Shown piece after piece: positions 54,123-61,974 of a DNA stretch of 64,000 bases. Source of the stretch: Bacillus sp. RAR_GA_16 (GTDB lineage: Bacteria; Bacillota; Bacilli; Bacillales; Guptibacillaceae); the NCBI RefSeq assembly GCF_020165985.1, contig NZ_JAIUKZ010000004.1, forward strand, positions 1-64,000. Direction: 5' to 3'. A model generated the notes under the pieces. That model did no database searches, had not been told where the DNA came from, and was given only the letters and a program-made list of their open reading frames with translations. The first letter of the stretch is position 1. Each line of letters starts with the position of its first letter. The position numbers and the translations under genes are program-made.

Positions 54123-55196
54123 ATGTCATTAAAACATGTCATCATCAATGAAATCGAACGTAGCTCTGAAGCATCGATTACTTTCGAACGGTTTATGGCC
54201 CTTTCTCTTTATCATCCACGATATGGCTATTACCAGAAAGATGGACCCAAAACTGGTATAAGTGGTGATTTCTTTACTTCAACAAGTGTTCATGACGTTT
54301 ATCCTCGCGTATTGGCCAGAGCTTTTATAAATGAAATCCAGAACAACGAGTATGCTCCGGTCATTGTTGATGCGGGTTCAGGTGATGGGAAATTTATATC
54401 TTCCTTCCTTGATGAAGTAAAATTCCTGGACCATCAATTTTATAAAAAGTTACATTATTTTGTATTGGAGTCCAGTCCGTATCACCAGCAATTAATTACC
54501 GATCGTACAAAGCAACATCATGTACAAATCTATCCTTCGCTTTCTTCCATTAAAAAAGTGCTGCCGAAGTTAAATGGTATCCTATTCTCAAATGAATTGC
54601 TTGATGCGTTTCCTGTGCGTGTTATTGAAAAACAACAGGAACTGGTTGAGGTCTGTGTTGGTTTAGATGAGTGCAATTGTTTTACAGAGGTGTACATTCC
54701 CTGTACAGACCCTGCCATTCACAATTGGATCGCACGTCATGAGCTTCAAATGAGTGATGGGCAGCGAATCGAAATCCCTCTTGCCATGGGAAAATGGTTA
54801 GATGAAATTGGAAGCTGGTTAGATACTGGGAAGGTTATTACAGTAGATTACGGTTATACAAACGAAGAGTGGAAATCTCCTGAACGGAGAAGAGGGAGCC
54901 TAAGGGGATATAGAAATCATCAATTGATTGAGAATGTCTTGCAGTACCCAGGAGAGATGGATATCACCACTCACGTTCACATTGATGCGATCAAAAACAT
55001 AGGTCTGAGTCACGGAATGAAGTGGGTAAGCTGTATGCCTCAGGGTGAATTTCTTTTAAAAGAGGGATTACTTCAATTTCTTCAGCCAACGAATCCGAAT
55101 AACCCCTTTTCCAAAGAATACAAACAAAATCGGGCAATCAGGTGGCTTGCAGAGTCAAACCAATTTCTCGTCATGATCCAAGAAAAGCGCCATTGA
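54123..55196 (+). CDS. MidA/NDUFAF7-type methyltransferase
   Basis: A 357-residue SAM-dependent methyltransferase family protein. The N-terminal ITFERFMALSLYHPRYGYYQ and GDFFTSTSVHDVYP motifs and the SAM-binding IVDAGSGDGKFI (about residues 80-91) match the DUF185/NDUFAF7 family, whose mitochondrial member modifies a complex I subunit. The bacterial target is unknown. It starts 3 bases after yqgX without a clear ribosome site, so it is probably translated by coupling to yqgX. Confidence 0.85.
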   Translation: MSLKHVIINEIERSSEASITFERFMALSLYHPRYGYYQKDGPKTGISGDFFTSTSVHDVYPRVLARAFINEIQNNEYAPVIVDAGSGDGKFISSFLDEVKFLDHQFYKKLHYFVLESSPYHQQLITDRTKQHHVQIYPSLSSIKKVLPKLNGILFSNELLDAFPVRVIEKQQELVEVCVGLDECNCFTEVYIPCTDPAIHNWIARHELQMSDGQRIEIPLAMGKWLDEIGSWLDTGKVITVDYGYTNEEWKSPERRRGSLRGYRNHQLIENVLQYPGEMDITTHVHIDAIKNIGLSHGMKWVSCMPQGEFLLKEGLLQFLQPTNPNNPFSKEYKQNRAIRWLAESNQFLVMIQEKRH

Positions 55197-55228
55197 AAAA
55201 AGACGATGTGTGAGCATCGTCTTTTTTC
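55195..55228. terminator. Bidirectional terminator between the methyltransferase gene and yqgY
   Basis: Stem AGACGATG / CATCGTCT (with A and T extensions) and a 6-base loop. Confidence 0.85.
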
Positions 55229-55235
55229 ATTCCGA

Positions 55236-55481
55236 TTAATGACCGCCTGATCCAGGCGTCATCATGAACACTGACCAGTAGGAAAAACCGACCATAAACA
55301 AAGTTAAGTATACACCAAAAATATACAAATAAGTACGTTCTGTTAAGTTTAAATAACTTAACGCTAAAAACATGCCGGCCTGGCCAAGGAACAGCAATCC
55401 CAATACAGGCATCTCACCAATGAAGCCCATGAGTGAGAAAATACCAGTCCAGAAAGCTAAAACTCGGTACATTCTAGGCAT
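55236..55481 (-). CDS. yqgY: Small membrane protein, DUF2626, YqgY type
   Basis: An 81-residue protein with three hydrophobic segments: WTGIFSLMGFIGEMP, GLLFLGQAGMFLALSYL and LYIFGVYLTLFMVGFSYW, and a short GSGGH end. GGGAGG precedes the ATG. The pattern is DUF2626. In B. subtilis yqgY lies next to yqgX and yqgZ. Function unknown. Confidence 0.87.
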   Translation of the reverse strand: MPRMYRVLAFWTGIFSLMGFIGEMPVLGLLFLGQAGMFLALSYLNLTERTYLYIFGVYLTLFMVGFSYWSVFMMTPGSGGH

Positions 55482-55663
55482 AAAAGTTCCTCCCTTGCTC
55501 GTTCATTCCCCATACATATCGTATTATATATGAGGTCTTGTGGAAAAGTAAATGCTAGTCTCATGGCAAAATAATGACTTTCCTTATTTAACCTTGAAAA
55601 GGGTTCCAATTTATTATCCCAAATCGTTCACAAAAATACAAATCTTTTTCTTGTACAATATTT

Positions 55664-55689
55664 GTTTAAGTGTTGTATAATGTGGGTAA
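55664..55689 (+). promoter_or_regulatory. Sigma-B promoter of mgsR
   Basis: GTTTAA at 55664-55669, 14-base spacer, GGGTAA at 55684-55689, matching the general-stress sigma-B consensus. mgsR is sigma-B dependent in B. subtilis. TATAAT at 55676-55681 overlaps it, with TTGTAC 19 bases before as a weaker sigma-A possibility. Confidence 0.8.
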
Positions 55690-55729
55690 AGTTAGTTATC
55701 AACGGAAAACGAATCGGGGAGGATTTCAA

Positions 55730-56113
55730 TTGGAAGATAAATTATTGTTTTATACGTACCCAAGCTGCACATCTTGCAGAAAAACTAAAGCATGGTTAAA
55801 AGAAAATGGTGTTGATTTTGAAGAGCGTCATTTATTTAAAGATACACCTTCTATTGAAGAACTAAAAGAAATCATTACATTATCTACTGATGGTATCGAA
55901 GAAATTCTTGCAAGAAGAAGTAGCTCGTTCAAGAAATTAGATGTTGAAATTGACGATCTTACTCTCAGTGAAATGCTTGAGCTTATGCATAATGAACCAA
56001 AGTTATTAAGAAGACCAATTGTTACAAATGGAAAGAAATTAATTGTTGGCTATAACAAGTCAGGATTACAAAATCTAAAACAACGTAAAAAGAAACTTGC
56101 TGTTGTTTCTTAA
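55730..56113 (+). CDS. mgsR: Spx/ArsC-family stress regulator MgsR
   Basis: Regulator related to Spx that modulates part of the general stress response. About 127 residues, thioredoxin/ArsC-like fold, with the redox motif PSCTSCRKTKAWL (CxxC at about residues 12-15) and RRPIVTNGKKLIVGYN near residue 100. The start is TTG at 55730, seven bases after GGGGAGG; no ATG fits. The length is that of B. subtilis MgsR (YqgZ). Its end touches the tRNA-Gln gene on the other strand. Confidence 0.9.
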   Translation: MEDKLLFYTYPSCTSCRKTKAWLKENGVDFEERHLFKDTPSIEELKEIITLSTDGIEEILARRSSSFKKLDVEIDDLTLSEMLELMHNEPKLLRRPIVTNGKKLIVGYNKSGLQNLKQRKKKLAVVS

Positions 56114-56185
56114 CTGGGCTAGCTGGATTCGAACCAGCGCATGACGGAATCAAAATCCGTTGCCTTACCGCTTGGCTATAGCCCA
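56114..56185 (-). tRNA. tRNA-Gln(TTG) without encoded CCA
   Basis: Cloverleaf on the minus strand: acceptor TGGGCTA / TAGCCCA, anticodon TTG in loop TTTTGAT, T-loop TTCGAAT, discriminator G. The bases after it are TT, so CCA must be added by the enzyme. The other tRNAs in the window encode CCA. It is directly adjacent to the mgsR stop. Confidence 0.93.
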
Positions 56186-56500
56186 TTAATTTCATGCACT
56201 AGTAGTATGAGCCGCGACTTAAAAACTTATACTTATTTTATAAGAAGGATGGAATGTCCGGTCAGTTAGCTGAATAAGATAACATCATAATCCATGTCAC
56301 AGCGATATGCGGAAAAGTTTCTGCGTATCGCTTTTTCTTATTGTGTAGGCTCTGTTAGCTTTTATTGTTGATTTCTCAATTTTTGGCGTGAATGAGCCAA
56401 ACTCAACACCATTCCTTACTTAGCCATTGCGTAAATTGTTTAAACTGTGCGGGAAAAATCAAATCAAATACGTTATTCTAAAGAAGAATGGAGAAAGTAG
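56186..56500. other. Gene-free gap between tRNA-Gln and the next gene
   Basis: About 315 bases. Apart from the terminator at 56301-56336 I see no gene, clear promoter or repeat. It must hold the promoter of tRNA-Gln on the minus strand and of the next gene on the plus strand, but I could not pick either with confidence. Confidence 0.6.
56301..56336 (+). terminator. Terminator in the gap after mgsR
   Basis: Stem AGCGATATGCG / TGCGTATCGCT (one wobble) with a 9-base loop and TTTTT. There is no plus-strand gene between it and mgsR, so it probably ends mgsR transcripts after they cross the tRNA-Gln gene in antisense. Confidence 0.75.
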
Positions 56501-56707
56501 GTGATAAGCGCAGTGAAAATCATCCTTTTAATTGGCGCTTCAGTTCTTCAGATATTGATGGTTATAATGTTCGTTATAAAACCATTCTGGTTGCTATTCT
56601 TGTTCGTTGGGTATGCGCTTTCACTTGGTTGCTTGATTTATTTACTATTAAAAGACCGAAGAAAAATGGAAGAGGAGGAACGAAATGATGATGATCGTCA
56701 CTACTGA
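56501..56707 (+). CDS. Small membrane protein of unknown function
   Basis: A 68-residue protein with GTG start, seven bases after GGAG. Two hydrophobic segments, KIILLIGASVLQILMVIMFV and FWLLFLFVGYALSLGCLIYLL, are followed by a strongly charged tail (KDRRKMEEEERNDDDRHY). It overlaps the next gene by 23 bases, so the pair is probably co-translated. An alternative frame over the same bases (56488-56688) lacks membrane segments and a ribosome site. Confidence 0.65.
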   Translation: MISAVKIILLIGASVLQILMVIMFVIKPFWLLFLFVGYALSLGCLIYLLLKDRRKMEEEERNDDDRHY

Positions 56708-57002
56708 TCACGTAGCAAACAAAACCATTAAAGAAGTCATTGGTTATGTGAGGGGATCTACTGTTCAATCGAAGCATGTCGGGAAGGATATCCTTGCAAG
56801 CCTTCGAACGATTGTAGGTGGAGAAATTACTGAATATACAGAAATGATGACAGAAGCAAGACAGCGGGCGATCGCGAGAATGGTAAGGGATGCTGAGGAG
56901 AAAGGAGCCAATGCAATTGTCGCTTTCAGATTACAATCGTCAGCGGTTATGTCAAATGCGTCAGAAATCATCGCCTATGGAACAGCGGTGGTGATTGAGT
57001 AA
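56685..57002 (+). CDS. YbjQ-family protein (UPF0145)
   Basis: A 105-residue protein of the UPF0145/YbjQ family. IVTTDHVANKTIKEVIGYVRGST, SLRTIVGGEITEYTEMM, ARQRAIARMVRDAEEKGANAIV and the end ASEIIAYGTAVVIE are the family pattern. GAGGAGG is six bases before the first of three ATGs. Members form pentamers and have no certain function. It probably works with the small membrane protein it overlaps. Confidence 0.87.
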   Translation: MMMIVTTDHVANKTIKEVIGYVRGSTVQSKHVGKDILASLRTIVGGEITEYTEMMTEARQRAIARMVRDAEEKGANAIVAFRLQSSAVMSNASEIIAYGTAVVIE

Positions 57003-57047
57003 TTAGCTTTCAGGCTTCAGATACCATCCTATGGGGGGCGAGTGCAA

Positions 57048-57896
57048 ATGTGGGAACAGCGTTTTGTCCAAACAGAACGAGGTAGGTTTGAGGTATACGT
57101 AAAAGGAAATGGTCCACCGTTATGTGTGACGCATCTTTATTCTGAGTTTAACGAAAGTGGTGATTATTTCGCAGATGGATTTACGAAAGATCACACTGTA
57201 TATTTAGTGAATCTAAAAGATGCAGGTAACTCTGATTCTGTAAGAGCGGCTTACGAATATTTTATGTTTGAAACAGTGTTTGATCTTGAAAGTATTCGTG
57301 AAGCACTTCAAATTAAAAGATGGGTATTTGCAGGGCATTCAACTGGAGGAATGCTCGGCTGTCTCTATGGGATTCATGCATCCCGTTCGCTCGATGCATT
57401 GTTGATGGTAGGGGCTGCTGCAAGGGAATATGCAACATCTTCTTCCGCTTGTATCTATCATATTGATCACCCTAACCATGAGATGATGCAACAATTTATT
57501 GAACGGTTAAAAGATCCGAATCTTGAGCAAAACAAACGACAAAAAATAGCCGAGGAGCGGACAAAACTTTCTCTCTATCGGCCAGATGACTATAGATCGT
57601 TTTTTTCAAAACCAATACATAAAAAAATGTCAGCAGCTCGAATGAATTTTTTTGCAAGAGAAATCTTGCAATTTGATGTAACAAAGCAGTTGCATGTCGT
57701 GAACACACCTACTTTTATTGCGTGTGGGCGATTTGATGTACAATGTCCACTTCCTTTTTCCGAAGAAATGGCCAATTTTATTCCTCTTGCACAATTAGTT
57801 ATTTTTGAAGAAAGCAATCATTATCCATTTCTAGAAGAAAAAGTTTCGTTTGAATTAAGCGTACAGGAGTTTATGAAAAATAATCATATTATTTAG
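57048..57896 (+). CDS. Alpha/beta hydrolase
   Basis: About 282 residues, alpha/beta-hydrolase fold. The nucleophile elbow GHSTGGMLG (Ser near residue 98), the GRFDVQCP aspartate and a C-terminal NHYPFLEE histidine complete a catalytic triad. It resembles proline iminopeptidase-like S33 hydrolases, but the substrate is unknown. ATG 57048 has GGGGGG nine bases upstream; GTG 57042 is an alternative. It lies before comGA and has its own terminator. Confidence 0.83.
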   Translation: MWEQRFVQTERGRFEVYVKGNGPPLCVTHLYSEFNESGDYFADGFTKDHTVYLVNLKDAGNSDSVRAAYEYFMFETVFDLESIREALQIKRWVFAGHSTGGMLGCLYGIHASRSLDALLMVGAAAREYATSSSACIYHIDHPNHEMMQQFIERLKDPNLEQNKRQKIAEERTKLSLYRPDDYRSFFSKPIHKKMSAARMNFFAREILQFDVTKQLHVVNTPTFIACGRFDVQCPLPFSEEMANFIPLAQLVIFEESNHYPFLEEKVSFELSVQEFMKNNHII

Positions 57897-57915
57897 TCAA
57901 AAAAGATTATTGAAG

Positions 57916-57947
57916 AAGGATTTACCAGAAAGCTGGCGAATCCTTTT
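57916..57947 (+). terminator. Terminator between the hydrolase gene and comGA
   Basis: Stem AAGGATT/AATCCTT plus CCAG/CTGG with a small internal mismatch and an AAAG loop, followed by TTTT. Confidence 0.72.
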
Positions 57948-57994
57948 CTTTACGATTTTAAAATCGTGAAATTTGACGAAAGGAAGGTGTGTTT

Positions 57995-59077
57995 TTGCTA
58001 AATATAGAAGAAAAGGGAAAAGACATTATTAAACAAGCGATGGAAGTAGGGGCCTCAGATGTTCATTTTCACCCGAAAGAGAAAGGAGCATCCATCCAAT
58101 TCCGCGTTGATAACCGTCTCTACGATGCACTATGGTTACCGATGGTCGTTGCTGAAAAGATACTGTCTCATTTTAAATTTCTGAGTGGAATGGATATTGG
58201 TGAAAAACGTCGTCCACAAAATGGTGCTATGGATATGATTCTCTACCCAAGAAAACTTCATCTTCGCCTTTCTACCATTCCAACCCCGTATCACGAAAGT
58301 CTTGTCATTCGTATTTTGCCACAAGATGAAACTCACTCCTTTAAAGAACTTTTTCTGTTTCCCTCCATTGCAAACCGACTTCTTCAAATTGTTAGCTGTA
58401 ACAGTGGTTTATTTATGATTACAGGTCCTACTGGATCAGGTAAAACGACAACGATGTACTCCTTATTGCAAACGTTAAGCGTAAAGCGACATCGACGCGT
58501 CCTTACAATCGAAGATCCCATCGAAAAGAGAAATCCAGATTTTATCCAAATGGAAGTGAATGAAAAGGCTGGCCTTTCATATTATGAGGGTTTTAAAGCA
58601 GGTTTAAGGCATGATCCTGATATCCTTGTCGTTGGAGAGATACGCGATGAACAAACGGCTCAACTTGCAATAAGAGCTAGTATGACAGGTCATTTGGTTG
58701 TTTCCACCCTCCATACGGGAAGTACTTTAGAATGTATTCCAAGATTACTCGAATTCGGTATCCCGCTTCATAACATTACCCAGACGCTAAGAGGCGTTGC
58801 AACTCAGCGGTTAGTGCCTTTAAAGTGTCCTTACTGTGATGTATGTTCTCTTGAATGTCTTAAGCGGAGAACCCGTAGAAAACTCGCTGTTGTCGAAATC
58901 CTCGCAGGCCTGCATCTTCAGAAAGCCCTCGATTATCCTGAGCTTTTAACCATACCAGGTCAATCCACCATTAAAGACTATATTCTTAGAGCCTATGCTC
59001 TAGGCTATATTCAAAAGGAAACCGTTGAGAAGGAGTTGGGATTATTTAACCGTGAGACGATCCAAATGGAAGCTTGA
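57995..59077 (+). CDS. comGA: Competence pilus ATPase ComGA
   Basis: Traffic ATPase that powers assembly of the competence pseudopilus for DNA uptake; a peripheral protein at the inner membrane. About 360 residues: N-terminal domain with ASDVHFHPKEKGASI, Walker A GPTGSGKTT (near residue 150), the DPDILVVGEIRDEQTAQLAIRA Walker B region and AMTGHLV-like ASMTGHLVVSTLHTG. CPYC and a downstream Cys (CSLEC) near residue 275 resemble the zinc site. The start is TTG at 57995, seven bases after AGGAAGG. A pair of ComK boxes (AAAA-N5-TTTT) was not clear upstream. Confidence 0.93.
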   Translation: MLNIEEKGKDIIKQAMEVGASDVHFHPKEKGASIQFRVDNRLYDALWLPMVVAEKILSHFKFLSGMDIGEKRRPQNGAMDMILYPRKLHLRLSTIPTPYHESLVIRILPQDETHSFKELFLFPSIANRLLQIVSCNSGLFMITGPTGSGKTTTMYSLLQTLSVKRHRRVLTIEDPIEKRNPDFIQMEVNEKAGLSYYEGFKAGLRHDPDILVVGEIRDEQTAQLAIRASMTGHLVVSTLHTGSTLECIPRLLEFGIPLHNITQTLRGVATQRLVPLKCPYCDVCSLECLKRRTRRKLAVVEILAGLHLQKALDYPELLTIPGQSTIKDYILRAYALGYIQKETVEKELGLFNRETIQMEA

Positions 59078-60080
59078 TCGAAAAGCAGATTTTCTTTGTC
59101 GGATAGGGAAGATGCTTGAAGAGGGGTATACGCTCTCAAAATGTCTGGAGATTTATGCTTTATATCAGAATGATCATATCAGGAGAAATATAGAATTGAT
59201 TATTGCAAGGCTTAAAGGAGGAGATTCTTTTCATGATGTTTTAGCTGATTTTCAGTTTCCAGGAGATATATTATCTTACTTGTACATGTCTGAACAGCGT
59301 GATTTTGCGACAGGCATATCTGCATCTGGACAGTTAATGAAAACGAGAAGTGAATGGCAAAAACGCTTGCGGAGTACACTTGCTTACCCGATCTTTTTGT
59401 TTTGGATGACTGCCATTATGTTATTCGTTGTAGGAAAATATCTCTTGCCACAATTTAATGCCCTGTATGATACCCTCGATGTTCCTCTCCCTTTTATATC
59501 AAAATTTTTTATGGAACTTGTTCGGTTTATGCCTGCTATTGTGATAGGCTGTGTTTTGATTTCTATTGCGCTTTATCTTTCAACATTAATGAAAAATAAA
59601 AAAAGTTCTGCAGTACAGAAAATGATGATTTATAGTAAGGTCCCTTTCGTTAACCTCTTTATTCCTCTTTACCTCACCCATCATACTTCTCTTCACTTAG
59701 GTCTTTTACTTCAAAGTGGTCTTTCCATTGCGGAGGCTTTCTCACTTTTAACAAAGCAATCTCATTTTATTTTTTTTCAAGAAGAAGCGAAACGTGTATC
59801 TCTGTCGTTGATGCGTGGAGAGAAGTTAGAAGTTTTATTTAACCACACAAGTTTATATATTCCTGAGTTTAAAGAAATTTTAATGCATGGACAAGTAAGT
59901 GGCAATCTCGGAAAAGAGCTTATTCTATATGGGGAGGTGGTCGGAGAACGATTTGAAGAACTTGTGAAAAAAGGGTTTATGATTTTGCAGCCTGTTAGCT
60001 TTGTCGGTGTTGGGCTCGTTGTCATGTTGATGTTTATGTCAATCCTTATGCCTATGTTTTATTATTTGCAAAATATTTAA
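59052..60080 (+). CDS. comGB: Competence pilus platform protein ComGB
   Basis: Polytopic membrane platform of the GspF/PilC family, about 342 residues with three membrane segments (near 120-140, 165-190 and the C-terminal VGVGLVVMLMFMSILMPMF). The first half has CRIGKMLEEGYTLSKCLEI and the repeated FLxxQSGLSIAEAF-like motif LLLQSGLSIAEAFSLL. The start is uncertain; GTG 59052 overlaps the comGA end by 26 bases, and its only ribosome site is distant, so coupling to comGA is likely. Confidence 0.88.
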   Translation: MRRSKWKLDRKADFLCRIGKMLEEGYTLSKCLEIYALYQNDHIRRNIELIIARLKGGDSFHDVLADFQFPGDILSYLYMSEQRDFATGISASGQLMKTRSEWQKRLRSTLAYPIFLFWMTAIMLFVVGKYLLPQFNALYDTLDVPLPFISKFFMELVRFMPAIVIGCVLISIALYLSTLMKNKKSSAVQKMMIYSKVPFVNLFIPLYLTHHTSLHLGLLLQSGLSIAEAFSLLTKQSHFIFFQEEAKRVSLSLMRGEKLEVLFNHTSLYIPEFKEILMHGQVSGNLGKELILYGEVVGERFEELVKKGFMILQPVSFVGVGLVVMLMFMSILMPMFYYLQNI

Positions 60081-60094
60081 GGGGGAATTGGTTG

Positions 60095-60433
60095 ATGAAA
60101 TTAAGAAAATGGTTGCGCATCGTTAAACAAGAAAAAGGGTTTACGCTTATTGAAATGATGATTGTGATTATGATTATTTCGGTCCTTCTTCTAATTGCTG
60201 TACCAGGATTAACAAAAAATAACGAAGTAGTTGAAGACAAAAGTTGTGAGGCAACGATTAAAGTGGCTCAAACGCAGGTAGCTGCATACAAAGCAAATCT
60301 AAATAAACTTCCTGCCTCAATTGATGACCTAGCAGGAGAGGGGTATCTTGACATGGAAGAAACAACATGTCCTGGTGGAGAAACATTAACGATTGACAGT
60401 GAGGGAAAAGTAGCTTTAGCTGGTAGTGAATGA
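60095..60433 (+). CDS. comGC: Major competence pseudopilin ComGC
   Basis: Main subunit of the competence pilus, about 112 residues. The type IV leader is processed at KG/FTLIEMMIVIMIIS (after residue 15), with Glu at position +5 and a hydrophobic helix. Two cysteines (KSCEATIK and TTCPGGE) can form the disulfide known for ComGC. The ATG at 60095 follows GGGGG by nine bases. The stop overlaps comGD. Confidence 0.92.
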   Translation: MKLRKWLRIVKQEKGFTLIEMMIVIMIISVLLLIAVPGLTKNNEVVEDKSCEATIKVAQTQVAAYKANLNKLPASIDDLAGEGYLDMEETTCPGGETLTIDSEGKVALAGSE

Positions 60434-60883
60434 AACGATTTCCTTATTACCTAAATTCACTTGGTTATACCCTTATTGAAATGATGATGGTTCTTTCCGT
60501 TTTATCCCTTCTTTTAGCCTTAATTTTTCTTCATATTACACCTACGCAACATGCTTCCTCGACAAGACATTTCCTTGAAGATATTCAATCGGAATCTCAG
60601 GTATACGCAAGAATTGGCTTATGTGAACGGTTCATCTTATCGTTTTATCATATCGCCAAGTAAAGGGATTTATAACATTCAAAGTAATGCTTCTTCGATT
60701 GTAAGAACAAATCAAATTCCGGAACATATCACGATTGATGCAGGTACGATGGGTTACCAAATTGTTTTTGGAGGTAATGGAAATGTTCAAAAAGCAGGAA
60801 CACTTTATTTGAAGACGGGTAAGGAGGAATACAAGCTTGTGGTACAGGTGGGGGCAGGTCGCTTCTATATTAAAAAGTTGTAA
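60430..60883 (+). pseudogene. comGD: Minor pseudopilin ComGD, broken by one extra base
   Basis: Pseudopilin of the comG operon. The first frame gives MKRFPYYLNSLGYTLIEMMM and a hydrophobic helix up to FLEDIQSESQ, then runs into ARIGLCERF. The second frame, starting about there, gives YTQELAYVNGSSYRFIISPS and ends GAGRFYIKKL at 60883. Taking one G out of CAGGTATACG (60600-60601) joins them into about 150 residues, the family length (B. subtilis ComGD 143). Either a sequencing error or a true frameshift. The start overlaps comGC by 4 bases. Confidence 0.85.
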
Positions 60884-61190
60884 AGGCTATTCCTTGCTTG
60901 ATGCTTTAATAGCCCTTTCTATTCTAACTGTTTTATCTTCGAGTGTATTGCCGCTATACACGCACCTTTACGGTGAACGCATTACAATTGATAAGCGAAA
61001 GCAGGCCGTTATCCTTCTTGATCATTATTGGAATGATCTCGTTTTAAATCGTACTTTACCACCTAAAGAAGAGATAGTGGAAGGCGTGGCTTTTTCGATT
61101 AAGGAATCTCCAACTCAGTTATGCGTTTCTTATAATGAGCAGAAAAAGAATGATAATGTTATTTGCAGAAGCTTGCCTCATGAAGAATGA
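60837..61190 (+). CDS. comGE: Minor pseudopilin ComGE
   Basis: About 117 residues. The prepilin site is CKG/YSLLDALIALSIL near residue 17, with aspartate at the +5 place that is usually glutamate. A hydrophobic helix and a soluble tail with one CVSYNE cysteine follow. The start is TTG at 60837, nine bases after AAGGAGG, the only in-frame start with a ribosome site. It overlaps the end of comGD by 47 bases. Confidence 0.82.
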   Translation: MWYRWGQVASILKSCKGYSLLDALIALSILTVLSSSVLPLYTHLYGERITIDKRKQAVILLDHYWNDLVLNRTLPPKEEIVEGVAFSIKESPTQLCVSYNEQKKNDNVICRSLPHEE

Positions 61191-61593
61191 AAAGGGGCTC
61201 ACCTTACTTGAGCTGATGCTCACCTTAACGATTTTATTGGCTATTATTTGGGTAGTTCCTTTATTAATGAGCGCTGCTTTAAAAGAGTCAGGGAGAGATT
61301 TTCAACAAGAAGAAGCAAGCTTGTTTTTTCACTTGTTTTCTAAAGAAGTTCGGGAAGCCGCTCATGTAGCGTCTAGTAAAGGAAATATAGAAGTTACGAA
61401 AAAGGATGGAACAATGGTTAAGTATGAAATGTATGGCTCATCTATTCGCCGCCGCGTGAATAACACTGGTCATGAAATTGTCTTACAAGAAGTTCGGGGG
61501 TTTGTTATTGATATTTCAGGCAGTAAAGTCATGATCGAGGTGGAGCTGAATAATGGGAACAAAGAAAAACAGGTTTGTTTTCAAATGTCTTGA
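61180..61593 (+). CDS. comGF: Minor pseudopilin ComGF
   Basis: About 137 residues. The start ATG 61180 gives the short leader MKNEKG/LTLLELMLTLTILL with Glu at +5. The body (EASLFFHLFSKEVREAAHVA, SSIRRRVNNTGHEIVLQEVRGF) resembles ComGF. No ribosome site is seen for 61180 or for the upstream ATG 61135, so coupling to comGE, which it overlaps by 11 bases, is likely. Confidence 0.8.
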   Translation: MKNEKGLTLLELMLTLTILLAIIWVVPLLMSAALKESGRDFQQEEASLFFHLFSKEVREAAHVASSKGNIEVTKKDGTMVKYEMYGSSIRRRVNNTGHEIVLQEVRGFVIDISGSKVMIEVELNNGNKEKQVCFQMS

Positions 61594-61972
61594 GCCTTTA
61601 AATGAGCGGGGTTACATGACCGCCATGATGATGCTAATCAGTACACTTCTGCTTGCGTTCGTTTTTCATTTATGTCAATTAACAGCAAACGAACGAGCAT
61701 TTCTAGATCGTGAAGAGGAACAGTTCAAAAAGCAGTCCTTGCTCGTGCTAGGAATGAAAGATACAATTTCCTATATACAGAAAACGGGTGCAAAAACGAC
61801 TGAGAAAACATTTAGTTATGAAGAAGGCACGATTCGTGCTACCATTCAGTCTTCTCCCTCAGAAATTGTTACCATTACATTAAGTGGAACAACGCGAAAT
61901 GAAACGCCTATTTTTGCGGTGATCCAATACAATCAAACATTGCATGAAGTCGTAGAATGGAGTGAAGGATAA
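61553..61972 (+). CDS. comGG: Minor pseudopilin ComGG
   Basis: About 139 residues. A hydrophobic segment, YMTAMMMLISTLLLAFVFHL, near residues 21-40, follows a basic, non-cleaved looking N-terminus, then an extracytoplasmic part. No glutamate at +5 is present, as known for this family. It overlaps comGF by 41 bases and has no clear ribosome site. It is called from its place as the last comG gene. Confidence 0.8.
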   Translation: MGTKKNRFVFKCLEPLNERGYMTAMMMLISTLLLAFVFHLCQLTANERAFLDREEEQFKKQSLLVLGMKDTISYIQKTGAKTTEKTFSYEEGTIRATIQSSPSEIVTITLSGTTRNETPIFAVIQYNQTLHEVVEWSEG

Positions 61973-61974
61973 AC

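Noticed and set aside
56488-56688. Alternative frame with a 66-residue product
   Set aside because: The overlapping frame from 56501 has two membrane segments and a ribosome site, and overlaps the next gene in the usual coupled way.
57900-57994. ComK box pair upstream of comGA
   Set aside because: AAAA-N5-TTTT motifs in proper spacing could not be found by eye; only partial matches are present.
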